From positions 78,698 through 142,697 of the forward strand of contig NZ_NCQY01000023.1 of assembly GCF_002894645.1 (NCBI RefSeq): a stretch of DNA of 64,000 bases. Direction: 5' to 3'. A program made the position numbers and the translations under genes. Under the pieces are notes generated by a model. That model had not been told where the DNA came from, searched no databases, and saw only the letters and a list, made by a program, of their open reading frames with translations. Below, piece by piece: positions 34,132-43,199 of the stretch (the stretch's first letter is position 1; every line of letters starts with the position of its first letter). Origin of the DNA: Salinibacter altiplanensis. Its GTDB lineage: Bacteria > Bacteroidota > Rhodothermia > Rhodothermales > Salinibacteraceae.

Positions 34132-36669
34132 TTACACGTCCGCGTCCATCCGCGCCTTCGTGGTGTGAGTGGCGGGGGCGTGGATCGGATCTTCGGGCCA
34201 GTAGTGCTTCGGGTAGCGGCCGCGCATGTCCTTGCGGACCTCGTGGTAGGTGTCCTGCCAGAACCCTTTGAGGTCCTGTGTGATCTGAACGGGACGCTGG
34301 GCCGGTGAGAGGAGGTGGAGCGTGAGTGCCACACGCCCGTCGGCGATGCGCGGCGTCTCAGTGCGACCGAACAGCTCCTGCAGGCGCACCGCGAGGACCG
34401 GATCCTCGGCATCGGAGTAGTCGATGGGACGGTCGTAGCCACTGGGGACGGGGACGTGCGTGGGCGCCCAGTCCGCCAGTCGGTCGCGCTGGTCGTAGGT
34501 GAGCTGCTCGCGGAGAATCTCCGGCAGGTTGAGCTGCTGAAGGTCATCGGCCCGATTCAGTCCGTACAGGTGGGGCAGTAGCCAGTCCTCCAGGGCATTG
34601 AGCAACGCCTCGTCGCGCACGTCGGGCCAGTCGCCCGCGAGGTGGTGGTGCAGAAACTGAATTCTATTTTGCAGTTGGCGCGCATGGTCGGTCCACGGCA
34701 GCAGGCCGAGGCCCTCTTCCCGAAGGCCATCCACCAGCGCCTCGGCGACGGCCGTGGGGTCGGGACCCTCGACGGGGCCCTCCGTGAGCGTAAGGGCGCC
34801 AATCTGCTCGCGGCGACGAGCCCGCACGCGTCGATGCTCCGCGTTCCACGCCACCGTCGTTTCGGTCGCGATCCGGTCGCCGAAGTGGTCGACGATCTCC
34901 TCCTCGGAGAGGGGCACAGCCAGGAAAATGCGGTTCTCCTGCCGTCGGGCGTCCACGTGGGCCGCCACGAGGTAGTCGGCGTCCGACAGCAGCTGGGGCC
35001 GCGGCAGTGTGGCGGCGCGGCCGGTGCGGAGTCGAAAGCGACCCGCCTGTCCTTCGCGCCGCTGCGCCAGGCGGTCCGGGTAGGCGAAGGCGGTCAGCAG
35101 GCCGGCGACCTCTACCTCGCCCTCCGCCTGGGTGGAGACCCCGAGCTTGGATCGCCAGTGGTCGGCCATCTTGCGGACGTGGCCCACGGCGCCGTAGGGG
35201 ACCACGTAGCTGCGGGCGTGGTTCGGGGTGGGCCGCTCGCCGCGGCGCAGGCGGTGGAGCGCCTCCAGCCGCAGCCGCAGATCCACGTCCGGGGCCTCGC
35301 CCTGTCCCTTGAAGATGTCGCGCTCGCTGAGCAGGGCCGCCAGGTCGCACGCCAGGGCCCCGTGCCCGAGGGCCTGAGCGTTGAGAAGCATGTGGGCGAG
35401 GCGGGGATGGAGCCCCAACTTCGCCATCTCGCGACCATGATCGGTGATCGTGCCGTCCGCGTCGACGGCCCCGAGGCGACGCAAGAGATCTTGGGCCTGC
35501 TGATACGTGTCCTCGGGCGGCGGATCGAGCCAGCGGAGCGCAGACGGGTCGGGCGTGCCCCACATCGCCAGCTCAAGGGCGAGGGGCGCCAGGTCGGCGT
35601 TCTCGATCTCCGGGGCGGTGTGGGGGTCGAGGTGGTGCTGCGTGCGCTCCGTCCAGAGCCGGTAGCACGTGCCGGGGGCCACGCGCCCGGCGCGGCCCGT
35701 CCGCTGGTCGGCGGAGGCCTGCGAGACGCGGACGGTATCGAGGCGCGTCATGCCGGTGGTGGCGTCGAACCGGGGGGCGCGGCGGAGCCCACTGTCCACC
35801 ACCACGCGAACGCCCTCGATGGTGAGGCTCGTCTCGGCGATGTCGGTGGCCAGGACGACCTTGCGCTCCCCATCCGGACTCGGCGCGATGGCTGCGTCCT
35901 GCTCCTCCGGTGGCAGGTTGCCGAACAGGGGGTGGAGCGTGACGTCGTCCGGCACCTCGCCCTCCAGCCGCGACTCGGTGCGTCGGATCTCGCCCGCCCC
36001 GGGCAAAAAGACGAGCACGTCCCCGTCCGTCTCTTGGAGCACGTCTTGGACCCTCGCCGCCACGGGCGGTGCGATGCGGTCGCCCGGGCTGAGGGGCCGG
36101 TCGGCGTAGTGCACCGCCACCGGGTAGCTGCGGCCCTCGCTCTGCAGGAGGGGTGCGTCGTCGACGAGGCCCGCGATGGGCCCGGTGTCGAGCGTGGCGC
36201 TCATAACGAGCACTCGCAAGTCGGGCCGGAGGACCTCACGGGCCTGCAGCGTGAGGGCGAGGCCGAGGTCGGCCTGCAGGTTGCGCTCGTGGAACTCATC
36301 GAACAGCACCGCACCGATGCCCTCCAGCGCCGGGTCGTCCTGGAGCATGCGCGTGAGCACGCCCTCCGTCACCACCTCGATGCAGGTGCGGCGGCTCACC
36401 TGCGTGTCCATCCGGACGCGGTAGCCGACCGTCTCTCCCGCCTCCTCCCCGAGCTGACCTGCCATGTATTGCGCGGCGGAGCGGGCGGCCAGCCGCCGCG
36501 GCTCTAGCATAATGATACGGTTCTCCCCGAGCCAGTCTTCCCCCAGCAGTGCCAGCGGCACGCGGGTCGTCTTGCCGGCCCCGGTGGGGGCCTGCAGCAC
36601 CGCTTCGGGGCGCTCCTGAAGCACGGTCGTCAGGGCCGGCAGCACGTCGTCGATGGGGAGGTCTGACAT
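34132..36669 (-). CDS. hrpB: ATP-dependent helicase HrpB
   Basis: An 845-residue DEAH-box helicase. Motif I is APTGAGKTTRVPLALL (about residues 25-40), motif II is LFDEFHERNLQADL, motif III is VMSATLD, and motif VI is QRTGRAGRVAPGTCYRLW. A HA2-like helical domain follows. The C-terminal HrpB-specific region contains DYSDAEDPVLAVRLQELFG and PVQITQDLKGFWQDTYHEVRKDMRGRYPKHYWPEDP, characteristic of HrpB. The full usual length is present. The biological role in most bacteria is unclear (RNA or nucleic-acid remodelling). No obvious operon partner. Confidence 0.93.
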   Translation of the reverse strand: MSDLPIDDVLPALTTVLQERPEAVLQAPTGAGKTTRVPLALLGEDWLGENRIIMLEPRRLAARSAAQYMAGQLGEEAGETVGYRVRMDTQVSRRTCIEVVTEGVLTRMLQDDPALEGIGAVLFDEFHERNLQADLGLALTLQAREVLRPDLRVLVMSATLDTGPIAGLVDDAPLLQSEGRSYPVAVHYADRPLSPGDRIAPPVAARVQDVLQETDGDVLVFLPGAGEIRRTESRLEGEVPDDVTLHPLFGNLPPEEQDAAIAPSPDGERKVVLATDIAETSLTIEGVRVVVDSGLRRAPRFDATTGMTRLDTVRVSQASADQRTGRAGRVAPGTCYRLWTERTQHHLDPHTAPEIENADLAPLALELAMWGTPDPSALRWLDPPPEDTYQQAQDLLRRLGAVDADGTITDHGREMAKLGLHPRLAHMLLNAQALGHGALACDLAALLSERDIFKGQGEAPDVDLRLRLEALHRLRRGERPTPNHARSYVVPYGAVGHVRKMADHWRSKLGVSTQAEGEVEVAGLLTAFAYPDRLAQRREGQAGRFRLRTGRAATLPRPQLLSDADYLVAAHVDARRQENRIFLAVPLSEEEIVDHFGDRIATETTVAWNAEHRRVRARRREQIGALTLTEGPVEGPDPTAVAEALVDGLREEGLGLLPWTDHARQLQNRIQFLHHHLAGDWPDVRDEALLNALEDWLLPHLYGLNRADDLQQLNLPEILREQLTYDQRDRLADWAPTHVPVPSGYDRPIDYSDAEDPVLAVRLQELFGRTETPRIADGRVALTLHLLSPAQRPVQITQDLKGFWQDTYHEVRKDMRGRYPKHYWPEDPIHAPATHTTKARMDADV

Positions 36670-36826
36670 TCACTCAGGAGGACCCGTTCAAAAACCATCG
36701 AGAGGGTTGGAGCCGTGGGATAAGCGGCGGAATTCCCTTCTCTTCTTGTGTTTGGGATGTTCGGAGGCCCTTTCGCTTTTGCCCGCCCGGGCGCCCTCCT
36801 CGCATTCCTCCCCCCGGTTTGCGAGA

Positions 36827-37501
36827 CTACGACTCGCCTTCCCGTGTTTCTACGTGGCACCGCCAGTCGACCCGAAGTTCCTCTCCTTCAGAATGAACCG
36901 CCACCGCGTTGAGCTGAGGAACGACCGCCGTAGCCGCCTCAAGGGCGGCCGGAGGCATCGCGGTTGCCACGCCGAGGACAGACGCCCCGGCCCGCCGGGC
37001 CGCTTCGACGCCCGCGGGGGCGTCTTCGAGGACAACGCATCGCCCGGGATCAAGGCCTAGCTGCTCGGCGGCCCGCCGGTAGGGCTCGGGGTCCGGCTTG
37101 CCCCGGTCCACGTCATCGGCCGTCACCAGCACCTTCGGCTCTGGCAGTCCAACCTGTGCCAGGCGTGAGGTGGCCGTACTATGGCGCCCACTGGTGGCAA
37201 TGGCCCATTGGTCCTCGGGAAGACGCCGGAGGAGCGCCTGCGCCCCGTCGAAGGCGCTCAGCTCCTCCGTGTCGGTGGCCATCTCGGTCCCCAGCCGCTC
37301 GACCTCCGTCTCAGGATCGAGGTGCGGCGCCACTTCCTCGATGACCTCAATCGCCGGGCGCCCCGTGTGGACGGCCTCAACCTCCTCGAACGGGATGTCT
37401 CGATCCTCCGCCCAGCGCCTCCACCGCCCCTGAACGACCGCTTCGGAGTCGACGAGCACACCGTCGAGGTCGAAGAGAATTGCATCGCACGAGAGGGCCA
37501 T
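36827..37501 (-). CDS. HAD-superfamily phosphatase (subfamily IA)
   Basis: A 224-residue HAD hydrolase. Motif I is DAILFDLDGVLVDSE with both Asp residues, motif II is AIATSGRHS, and motifs III/IV are VDRGKPDPEPY and CVVLEDAPAGVEAARRAG. The cap inserted after motif I is small and helical (C1 type). This set resembles YfbT/YniC/glycerol-3-phosphatase-type sugar-phosphate phosphatases and beta-phosphoglucomutase relatives. The substrate cannot be assigned. I trimmed 37 upstream in-frame codons because the protein is complete from MALSCD at 37501. Confidence 0.85.
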   Translation of the reverse strand: MALSCDAILFDLDGVLVDSEAVVQGRWRRWAEDRDIPFEEVEAVHTGRPAIEVIEEVAPHLDPETEVERLGTEMATDTEELSAFDGAQALLRRLPEDQWAIATSGRHSTATSRLAQVGLPEPKVLVTADDVDRGKPDPEPYRRAAEQLGLDPGRCVVLEDAPAGVEAARRAGASVLGVATAMPPAALEAATAVVPQLNAVAVHSEGEELRVDWRCHVETREGES

Positions 37502-37873
37502 GGGAGCAGGAGGCAGGTGGGAGCAGTACGGATGAGAGGTACGACCGCAAACAACAGCGGATTGGCATTTAAACCCCATCTGCAGGACCGGGTTCAGTCT
37601 TGCCTGTTCCAAACGGGCTTTTGAGGAGCGCGCTTCACGAGTACTTTTTCTTGTCCTCTCTCGGCCTCCGTCGTTCCCAGTTCGCCCCCGTCCACATTCA
37701 TTTCACCTGTGTGCGATCCACGACACTCCGCCGTCTCGGATTTGCTTTCGTCGGCCAGGAGCCACTTCATGCAACCGTCACTGTTTTCTTTTTAACGGGG
37801 CCGGTGCCTTTGGCCTCGTGGCGTTCCCTCCCTCCTTCCCTCTCCTCTCGCCTCCCGTTCCGTGCTGCTCCCA
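37502..37873. other. Intergenic region between divergent genes
   Basis: These 372 bases lie between the HAD phosphatase gene (leftward) and the metalloprotease gene (rightward). I see no coding frame, repeat or RNA motif. The two promoters presumably lie here; the T-rich stretch near 37770-37800 is the most AT-rich part. Confidence 0.45.
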
Positions 37874-40381
37874 ATGCGCTCTTTGTCCTCTGCTCGCGGC
37901 CCGATGCTCTTCGCCGCGTTTCTGCTCACCGGCCTCCTCGTTGGCTGTGCCGGCTCTCAGTCCACAACGTCCTCCTCCCCGGACAGCCCCGACCAGGCCC
38001 AGTCCGCCAACGCGAGTGAGAACGGCGAAAACGGCCTCAAGCCCTTCGGAGAGGTCATTCCCGACACCGCCCGAACCGACCCGGGCCTGCTCACGATCCA
38101 CCGCTTCGACGGGAAGCTGTACGTCGAGCTCCCGGACTCGCTGATCGGTGAGGAACTGCTGATGGTCTCGCGGGCCGCCCAGACGCCCGACGGCTTCGGG
38201 TACGGGGGCGAGAAGACCAACACGCAGGTGCTGCGCTGGCAGCGCCGGGGCGACCAGCTGTACCTCCGGGTGGTGAGCCACGAGAACATGGCCAAGGAGG
38301 ACGACCCGGTCTACCAGGCCGTTCAGAACTCCAACCTGGAGCCAATCATCCAGTCCTTCTCCATTGAGGCCCTCAACAAGGACTCGACCGGCGTCGTCGC
38401 GGAGGTGACCGACCTCTTCACGTCCGACGTGCCCTCGCTGGGCGTCCCGAGCGGGGCACGCGAGGAGTATCGGGTGCGCCGGCTCGACGGAGACCGGACC
38501 TACATCAAGGACGCCGAGAGCTTTCCGGAGAATACGGACGTCGAGACCGTTCTGACGTACCAGGCCGAGAACCCGCCGTCCAGCGCCTCGACGCAAACCC
38601 TGACGGTGGAAATGAACCACTCGATGGTGCTGCTGCCGGAGGAGCCGATGCAGCCGCGCCTCTGCGACGACCGGGTGGGCTACTTTAGCGTCGAGCGCAC
38701 CAACTACAGCTCCGACGAGCAAAGGGCCACCGAGGAGTGCTTCATCACACGGTGGCAGCTCGAGCCGACGGACCCGGAGGCGTACGCCCGCGGGGAGCTC
38801 GTGGAGCCCGAGGAGCCGATCGTGTACTACATCGACCCGGCCACCCCGGAGAAGTGGCGCCCCTACCTCAAGCAGGGCGTGGAGGCCTGGCAGTCCGCCT
38901 TCCGCGAGGCCGGCTTCAAGAACGCCATCCTCGCCAAGGATCCCCCCAGCGCGGAAGAGGACTCGACGTTCGACCCGGACGACATTCGCTACTCCACGAT
39001 CCGCTACTTTGCCTCGGAGGTCCAGAACGCCTACGGCCCGCACGTCCACGACCCCCGCTCCGGCCAAATTCTGGAGAGCGACATCGGCTGGTACCACAAC
39101 GTGATGAACCTGCTGCGCAACTGGTACTTCGTGCAGACGGCGGCCGTCAACCCGGAGGCGCGCCAGCCCGTGTTCTCGACGGAGGTGATGGGCAAGCTTG
39201 TGCGCTTCGTCGCCGCCCACGAAGTCGGACACACGCTGGGCCTGCCGCACAACATGGGCTCCAGCAACGCCGTCCCGGTCGACTCCCTCCGGTCGCCCGC
39301 CTACACGGAGGACCACGGCACGGCCCCCTCCATCATGGACTACGCCCGGTTCAACTACGTGGCCCAGCCCGGCGACGGTGTGGACAACTTCCTCCCGAAG
39401 ATCGGCGTCTACGACAAGTGGTCCGTGCAGTGGGGCTACACCCAGCGCCCAACCGGCTCGCCGGAGGCACAGGCCCAAACCCTCGACGAGATGATCCGGG
39501 AGCACACCGACGACCCGCGGTACTTCTTCGGGGCGTCCGGCTCGATCGACCCCCGCTCGCAGTCTGAGGACCTCGGGCGAGACGCCGTGGAGGCCAGTCG
39601 GCTCGGCGTCGCGAACTTGAAGCGGATCCTTCCCAACCTCATCGAGTGGACGAGCGAGGACGGTCAGGACTACGCCACCTTGGAGGAGCTGTACGGCGCG
39701 GTGGTGAACCAGTGGCGGCGCTACATGGGCCACGTGACCCAACACCTCGGCGGCGTGCATGAGACGCCGAAGACATCCGACCAGGAGGGCCCGGTGTACG
39801 AGCCCGTCTCAGCCACGGACCAGGAACGAGCGGTCGACTTTCTCCTCGACCGGGCATTCGAAACGCCCACGTGGATGGTGGAGGCCGACGTGCTGCGTCG
39901 CATCGAACACGCCGGGGCACTGGAGCGCGTGCGGGGAGCACAGGTGAGCGTCCTAGAGGGCGTGCTCGACCCGGAGCGCATGGCCCGCATGCTGGAAGCG
40001 GAAGCGATGAGCGAGGACGACGTCTACGGCGTGGGCGACCTGTTCGGGGACCTGCGGGGCGGCGTCTGGGCCGAGCTGGACTCGGGCACGGCCATCGACC
40101 CGTACCGGCGCAACCTGCAGCGCGGCTACCTGGAGCGGCTGGGCCACCTCATGACGGCGGAGGTGGAGGCGCCCCCGCCCGAATTCCGGCAGTACATCGA
40201 CTACACGCCGGTCAACGTGAGCCAGTCGGACATCCGGCCGTACGTCCGGGCGGAGCTCAAGACGCTGCGCGAGGACGTCCAGCAGGGCCTCCGTCGCACG
40301 ACCGACGACCGAACCCGGATGCACCTCCAGGATGTCCTCGCCCGCATCGACAAGACCCTGGACACTGACTCGGAGGCGTAG
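37874..40381 (+). CDS. Zinc-dependent metzincin lipoprotein (DUF5117/DUF4953 type)
   Basis: An 835-residue protein. The ATG at 37874 begins a lipoprotein signal (LLTGLLVGCAGS). DUF5118/DUF5117-like beta-rich regions follow (LLTIHRFDGKLYVELPDSLIGEELLMVSR). At about residue 450 is AAHEVGHTLGLPHNM, a full HExxHxxGxxH metzincin zinc site, followed by the Met-turn SIMDYARFNYV. The rest is the C-terminal region common to these large Bacteroidota proteins, ending in a Gln/Arg-rich helix. Probably anchored in the outer membrane and acting on extracellular or periplasmic protein; the target is unknown. Convergent with the MlaC gene across the inverted repeat at 40388-40457. Confidence 0.85.
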   Translation: MRSLSSARGPMLFAAFLLTGLLVGCAGSQSTTSSSPDSPDQAQSANASENGENGLKPFGEVIPDTARTDPGLLTIHRFDGKLYVELPDSLIGEELLMVSRAAQTPDGFGYGGEKTNTQVLRWQRRGDQLYLRVVSHENMAKEDDPVYQAVQNSNLEPIIQSFSIEALNKDSTGVVAEVTDLFTSDVPSLGVPSGAREEYRVRRLDGDRTYIKDAESFPENTDVETVLTYQAENPPSSASTQTLTVEMNHSMVLLPEEPMQPRLCDDRVGYFSVERTNYSSDEQRATEECFITRWQLEPTDPEAYARGELVEPEEPIVYYIDPATPEKWRPYLKQGVEAWQSAFREAGFKNAILAKDPPSAEEDSTFDPDDIRYSTIRYFASEVQNAYGPHVHDPRSGQILESDIGWYHNVMNLLRNWYFVQTAAVNPEARQPVFSTEVMGKLVRFVAAHEVGHTLGLPHNMGSSNAVPVDSLRSPAYTEDHGTAPSIMDYARFNYVAQPGDGVDNFLPKIGVYDKWSVQWGYTQRPTGSPEAQAQTLDEMIREHTDDPRYFFGASGSIDPRSQSEDLGRDAVEASRLGVANLKRILPNLIEWTSEDGQDYATLEELYGAVVNQWRRYMGHVTQHLGGVHETPKTSDQEGPVYEPVSATDQERAVDFLLDRAFETPTWMVEADVLRRIEHAGALERVRGAQVSVLEGVLDPERMARMLEAEAMSEDDVYGVGDLFGDLRGGVWAELDSGTAIDPYRRNLQRGYLERLGHLMTAEVEAPPPEFRQYIDYTPVNVSQSDIRPYVRAELKTLREDVQQGLRRTTDDRTRMHLQDVLARIDKTLDTDSEA

Positions 40382-40387
40382 ATGCGG

Positions 40388-40457
40388 CCGGTCTTGAGGG
40401 CGGGCCCGCTTCTCCGTGTCGCTTCTTCGTGTGGGAACCGGGCCCGCCGCCGACCGG
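40388..40457. terminator. Large inverted repeat between convergent genes, candidate bidirectional terminator
   Basis: GGCGGGCCCG (40399-40408) and CGGGCCCGCC (40439-40448) form a perfect 10-bp stem around a 30-base loop. CCGGTC (40388-40393) and GACCGG (40452-40457) extend it by 6 bp outside a small internal loop. It fills the gap between two converging genes, where a bidirectional terminator is expected. There is no T-run on either strand, so termination by the classic mechanism is uncertain. Confidence 0.4.
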
Positions 40458-40468
40458 ACGGTTGACGG

Positions 40469-41104
40469 CTAGCGCCCCCCTCCAGCCCCCGACGTAACCT
40501 CGTCCCGCTTCTTGCGGAGACTCTTCATCAGGGAATCGAAGCCCCGCGTCCGAACGACCGTCTGAAACGAGCGGGCGTAGCCCTCCACGGTGCTCACCCC
40601 GTCGATGATGATGTCTTCGGCCCGCCACTCATCCTCGCGGCGCTCTAGCACGTACTCGACGGGCGTGGTGCGCCCCTCATACCTCGTTTGGGTGCGCACG
40701 AAGGCACTGTCGCGCTGTACGTCAATCTGGTCGTAGGTGACCGCAGAATTGTACACCCCGAGGTCGCTCATGGACTGCGCGCGCACTACCTCGCGGAAGA
40801 CGGAGACGAACTCCCCTCGCTGGTCCGTGCTCAGGTCCGCCCAGTGCGGCCCGAGGGCGCGCTGGCTCATCACCCGAAAGTCGATCACGCCGTTGACCAG
40901 CTCCTTCAACTGGGCACGCTGCTCGGCGCTGTAGTCGTCCGTCTCGCCGAGAATGGACTTGATGTGCTGGTCTCGGTTTTCCAGCATTTGCCGGATCTCG
41001 GCTGCTGTGGCGCTTTCTCCCTGCCCGAACGCGGTCGACCCCCCTCCGCTCAGAAGCAGAAGTGCGGCAAGCATGGCGGAGAGGAATGGGCGAAGACAAG
41101 TCAT
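40469..41104 (-). CDS. MlaC/Ttg2D-like periplasmic phospholipid-binding protein
   Basis: A 211-residue exported protein (signal peptide ending STAFGQ). The mature part has the family pattern IKSILGETDDYSAEQRAQLKELVNGVIDFRVMSQRALGPHWADLSTDQRGEFVSVFREVV, with the conserved aromatic/Leu set, then a beta sheet (VTYDQIDVQRDSAFVRTQTRYEG, VEYVLERREDEWRAEDIIIDGVSTV). MlaC shuttles phospholipids between the outer-membrane MlaA and the MlaFEDB ABC transporter. No mlaFED genes are in the window. The upstream gene, 122 bases away on the same strand, encodes a TolC-like channel, an association seen in other Bacteroidota. Confidence 0.85.
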   Translation of the reverse strand: MTCLRPFLSAMLAALLLLSGGGSTAFGQGESATAAEIRQMLENRDQHIKSILGETDDYSAEQRAQLKELVNGVIDFRVMSQRALGPHWADLSTDQRGEFVSVFREVVRAQSMSDLGVYNSAVTYDQIDVQRDSAFVRTQTRYEGRTTPVEYVLERREDEWRAEDIIIDGVSTVEGYARSFQTVVRTRGFDSLMKSLRKKRDEVTSGAGGGR

Positions 41105-41226
41105 GGGCGTAGCGTCGATAATGAGCAGAGCTGTTCGTCGGGGGCCGGCGTGTGTTCGGGCCGCGGGGCCAATCAGGTGCGTTTCCGGGGCGGCACCGCG
41201 CGTCCCGTGTGTCAATCCGGGCCCGG

Positions 41227-42693
41227 CTATTCTTGGCCATCCACGGCATCAAGAAGCGTACCGCTCCGGGCGCGGTCCGCAAGCGTCCCGGTGGCGCGCA
41301 GAAGGTCGAGCACGGCACCGTTGTACTGCCGCACCGCCCGGAGGTACTGTGCCCGCGCCTCCAAATCCGCCCGTACGGCCTTGATTAGGTCCTCCGTGTC
41401 GCCGAGGTCAAGGTCGAAGTTGACCTGCTCGGTCCGGAGCCACTCGCCGGCAATCGTGGTGGAGCGGTCGCGAGACTCGACGGCGGCCTGCGCCGTAAGG
41501 AGCGAGCGGTAGGCCTCTTCCACCTCGAAGCGCACGAGCTGCTCGGCCGCGGTGCGCTGGTACTGCACCGCGTTGAGCTCGGCCTTCGCCTGCTCGACCT
41601 GCGCACGCGTCTGGCCGAAGTTGAGGTTCTGCTGGACGCCGATGCCGGTGCGTGTGCCCGTGCCCATAAATGAGTCGCCGATGAAGGCATTGTCGGGGTT
41701 GGGACGCTCCGGCAGCGTGACGCTCTGCGAGAGGGTGGCCCGCAGTCCCACCTTGGGGTAGTACTCGGACCGGGCCACGTCCACAAGTGCGCGGCGCGCC
41801 TTCACGCCCGCCTCGGCCTGCTGCACCTCCGGGCGGTTCTGCAGGGCGCGCTGCGTGTAGTGGTCGAGCGAATCGGGATGGATGGCGAACGAAAGGGGCC
41901 GCAACTCGTCGGCCTTCGGCTGCACCCGCACCCGGTCCGACAGAAACAACTGGCGCCGCAGGGCCGAGCGGGCCGTCTTCCGATTCTGCTCAACCTCGAC
42001 GGCGCGGCGCCTCGTCTCCTCCTCGGTCAGGCGTGTCTGAAAGAGATCCGACTGGCTCACCCCCTCATCGCCCTCGTCGAGCAAGCGGTTGATCTCTCGC
42101 TTGGCCCGGTCGATGACCTCTTGGGTCCGGTCGGCGAGCCGGTCGAGGGCCTTCGTGAGCAGCAATCCATAGTACGTTTCGCCCGCCCGGACGGCCACCT
42201 CCAGGGCTTTCTGCTCCACGCGGGCCGCCTCCACGTCCACCCCGCGCCGCGCCGCGCTGATGGAGCCGGACAGCTCGCCCCACGTCCAAAGGGGCTGCTG
42301 CACCGCAATCTCAAACCGGCTGAACGGGCGAAGCGCCCGGGGCGACCAGTCGTTGGTGACCCCCGGCTGTAGGTACAGCTCGTCTCCCGCGATCCCATCG
42401 GGCACATTGTCCAGTCCCGGTGCGAGTGAGTGTGCCGTGTTTATGGACACGTCGGTCAGAAACCGGTTCGCCTGTGCTTCCTCGCTTCGGGCCGTCGCGA
42501 ACTGCTTCTGGGCCCGGCGCTGATCAACCTCCGGGCTTTCTTCGAGGGCACGGAGGATCGTCTCCGTGAGGTCGACCTGCACGGTGTCCATGGGGACAGG
42601 GGCTCCGGGCTGAGCAGCGGCCAGTCCGGCCCCGAGCAGGACCGCAGTGAGGACGACGGCCCCAAGCAGACGAACGAGGGAAGGTGCAGTCAT
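41227..42693 (-). CDS. TolC-family outer-membrane efflux protein
   Basis: A 488-residue protein with a signal peptide (GAGLAAAQ). It has the two-fold repeated TolC pattern: helical hairpins beginning LTETILRALEESPEVDQRRAQKQFATARSEEAQANRFL and, in the second half, DHYTQRALQNRPEVQQAEAGVKARRALVDVARSEYYP, each followed by membrane strands (FEIAVQQPLW, TGIGVQQNL). It forms a trimeric outer-membrane exit duct for efflux or lipid/polymer export. With MlaC downstream, a role in lipid transport is conceivable, but no inner-membrane pump is encoded here. Divergent from the DUF721 gene. Confidence 0.88.
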   Translation of the reverse strand: MTAPSLVRLLGAVVLTAVLLGAGLAAAQPGAPVPMDTVQVDLTETILRALEESPEVDQRRAQKQFATARSEEAQANRFLTDVSINTAHSLAPGLDNVPDGIAGDELYLQPGVTNDWSPRALRPFSRFEIAVQQPLWTWGELSGSISAARRGVDVEAARVEQKALEVAVRAGETYYGLLLTKALDRLADRTQEVIDRAKREINRLLDEGDEGVSQSDLFQTRLTEEETRRRAVEVEQNRKTARSALRRQLFLSDRVRVQPKADELRPLSFAIHPDSLDHYTQRALQNRPEVQQAEAGVKARRALVDVARSEYYPKVGLRATLSQSVTLPERPNPDNAFIGDSFMGTGTRTGIGVQQNLNFGQTRAQVEQAKAELNAVQYQRTAAEQLVRFEVEEAYRSLLTAQAAVESRDRSTTIAGEWLRTEQVNFDLDLGDTEDLIKAVRADLEARAQYLRAVRQYNGAVLDLLRATGTLADRARSGTLLDAVDGQE

Positions 42694-42873
42694 TCTGGAG
42701 AGACCAGGCTTGCAAGCGGGAGAGCACCGAGCATGTAGACGACATCTTCCACGCCACCAGGGCCGCCCGCCACCAACGGAAGGCAACGGGCCCTCGCCCC
42801 CGGCACACGCTGGAGCATCCGGCGTAAGGGGTAGAAACCCGCCACTCCCCCTGATTATTGCCCACGATCCCCC

Positions 42874-43164
42874 ATGTCTGCCGACGGCCCCCGTTCCCTC
42901 GGAGACGTTCTTGAGGACGTCATCGACGAGCTTGGCGTTCAGGAGGAGGTCGACGAGGCCCGTGTCGTCGAGACGTGGGCACACCTTGCGGGCGACAAGA
43001 TCAATAGCGTGACCGAGTCGGCCTGGATGAAGGACTCGACGCTGTACGTGAAGATCACCTCGGCCGCCTGGCGCCAGGAGTTGCACATGAACCGGCGCAA
43101 GTGGCGCGAGCGTCTCAACGGGGCGCTCGAGGCGGAGCTGGTCGACGAGATCGTGTTCCGGTAA
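42874..43164 (+). CDS. DUF721/DciA-like protein
   Basis: A 96-residue protein with the DUF721 pattern: SLGDVLEDVIDELGVQEEVDEARVVETWAHLAGDKI, then LYVKITSAAWRQELHMNRRKWRERLN. The DUF721 family includes DciA, which helps load the replicative helicase in bacteria lacking DnaC. The short Bacteroidota form, as here, lacks extra domains. It lies alone between tolC (divergent) and fabF (convergent, 35 bases). The role in helicase loading is family knowledge transferred to this gene. Confidence 0.8.
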   Translation: MSADGPRSLGDVLEDVIDELGVQEEVDEARVVETWAHLAGDKINSVTESAWMKDSTLYVKITSAAWRQELHMNRRKWRERLNGALEAELVDEIVFR

Positions 43165-43199
43165 ATCGTCTTCCGGTAACGGCGTGGGGGGCGTGGCCG

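Noticed and set aside
37778..39760. 660-codon - strand frame
   Set aside because: Opposite the metzincin gene, with Val/Arg/His-rich antisense composition.
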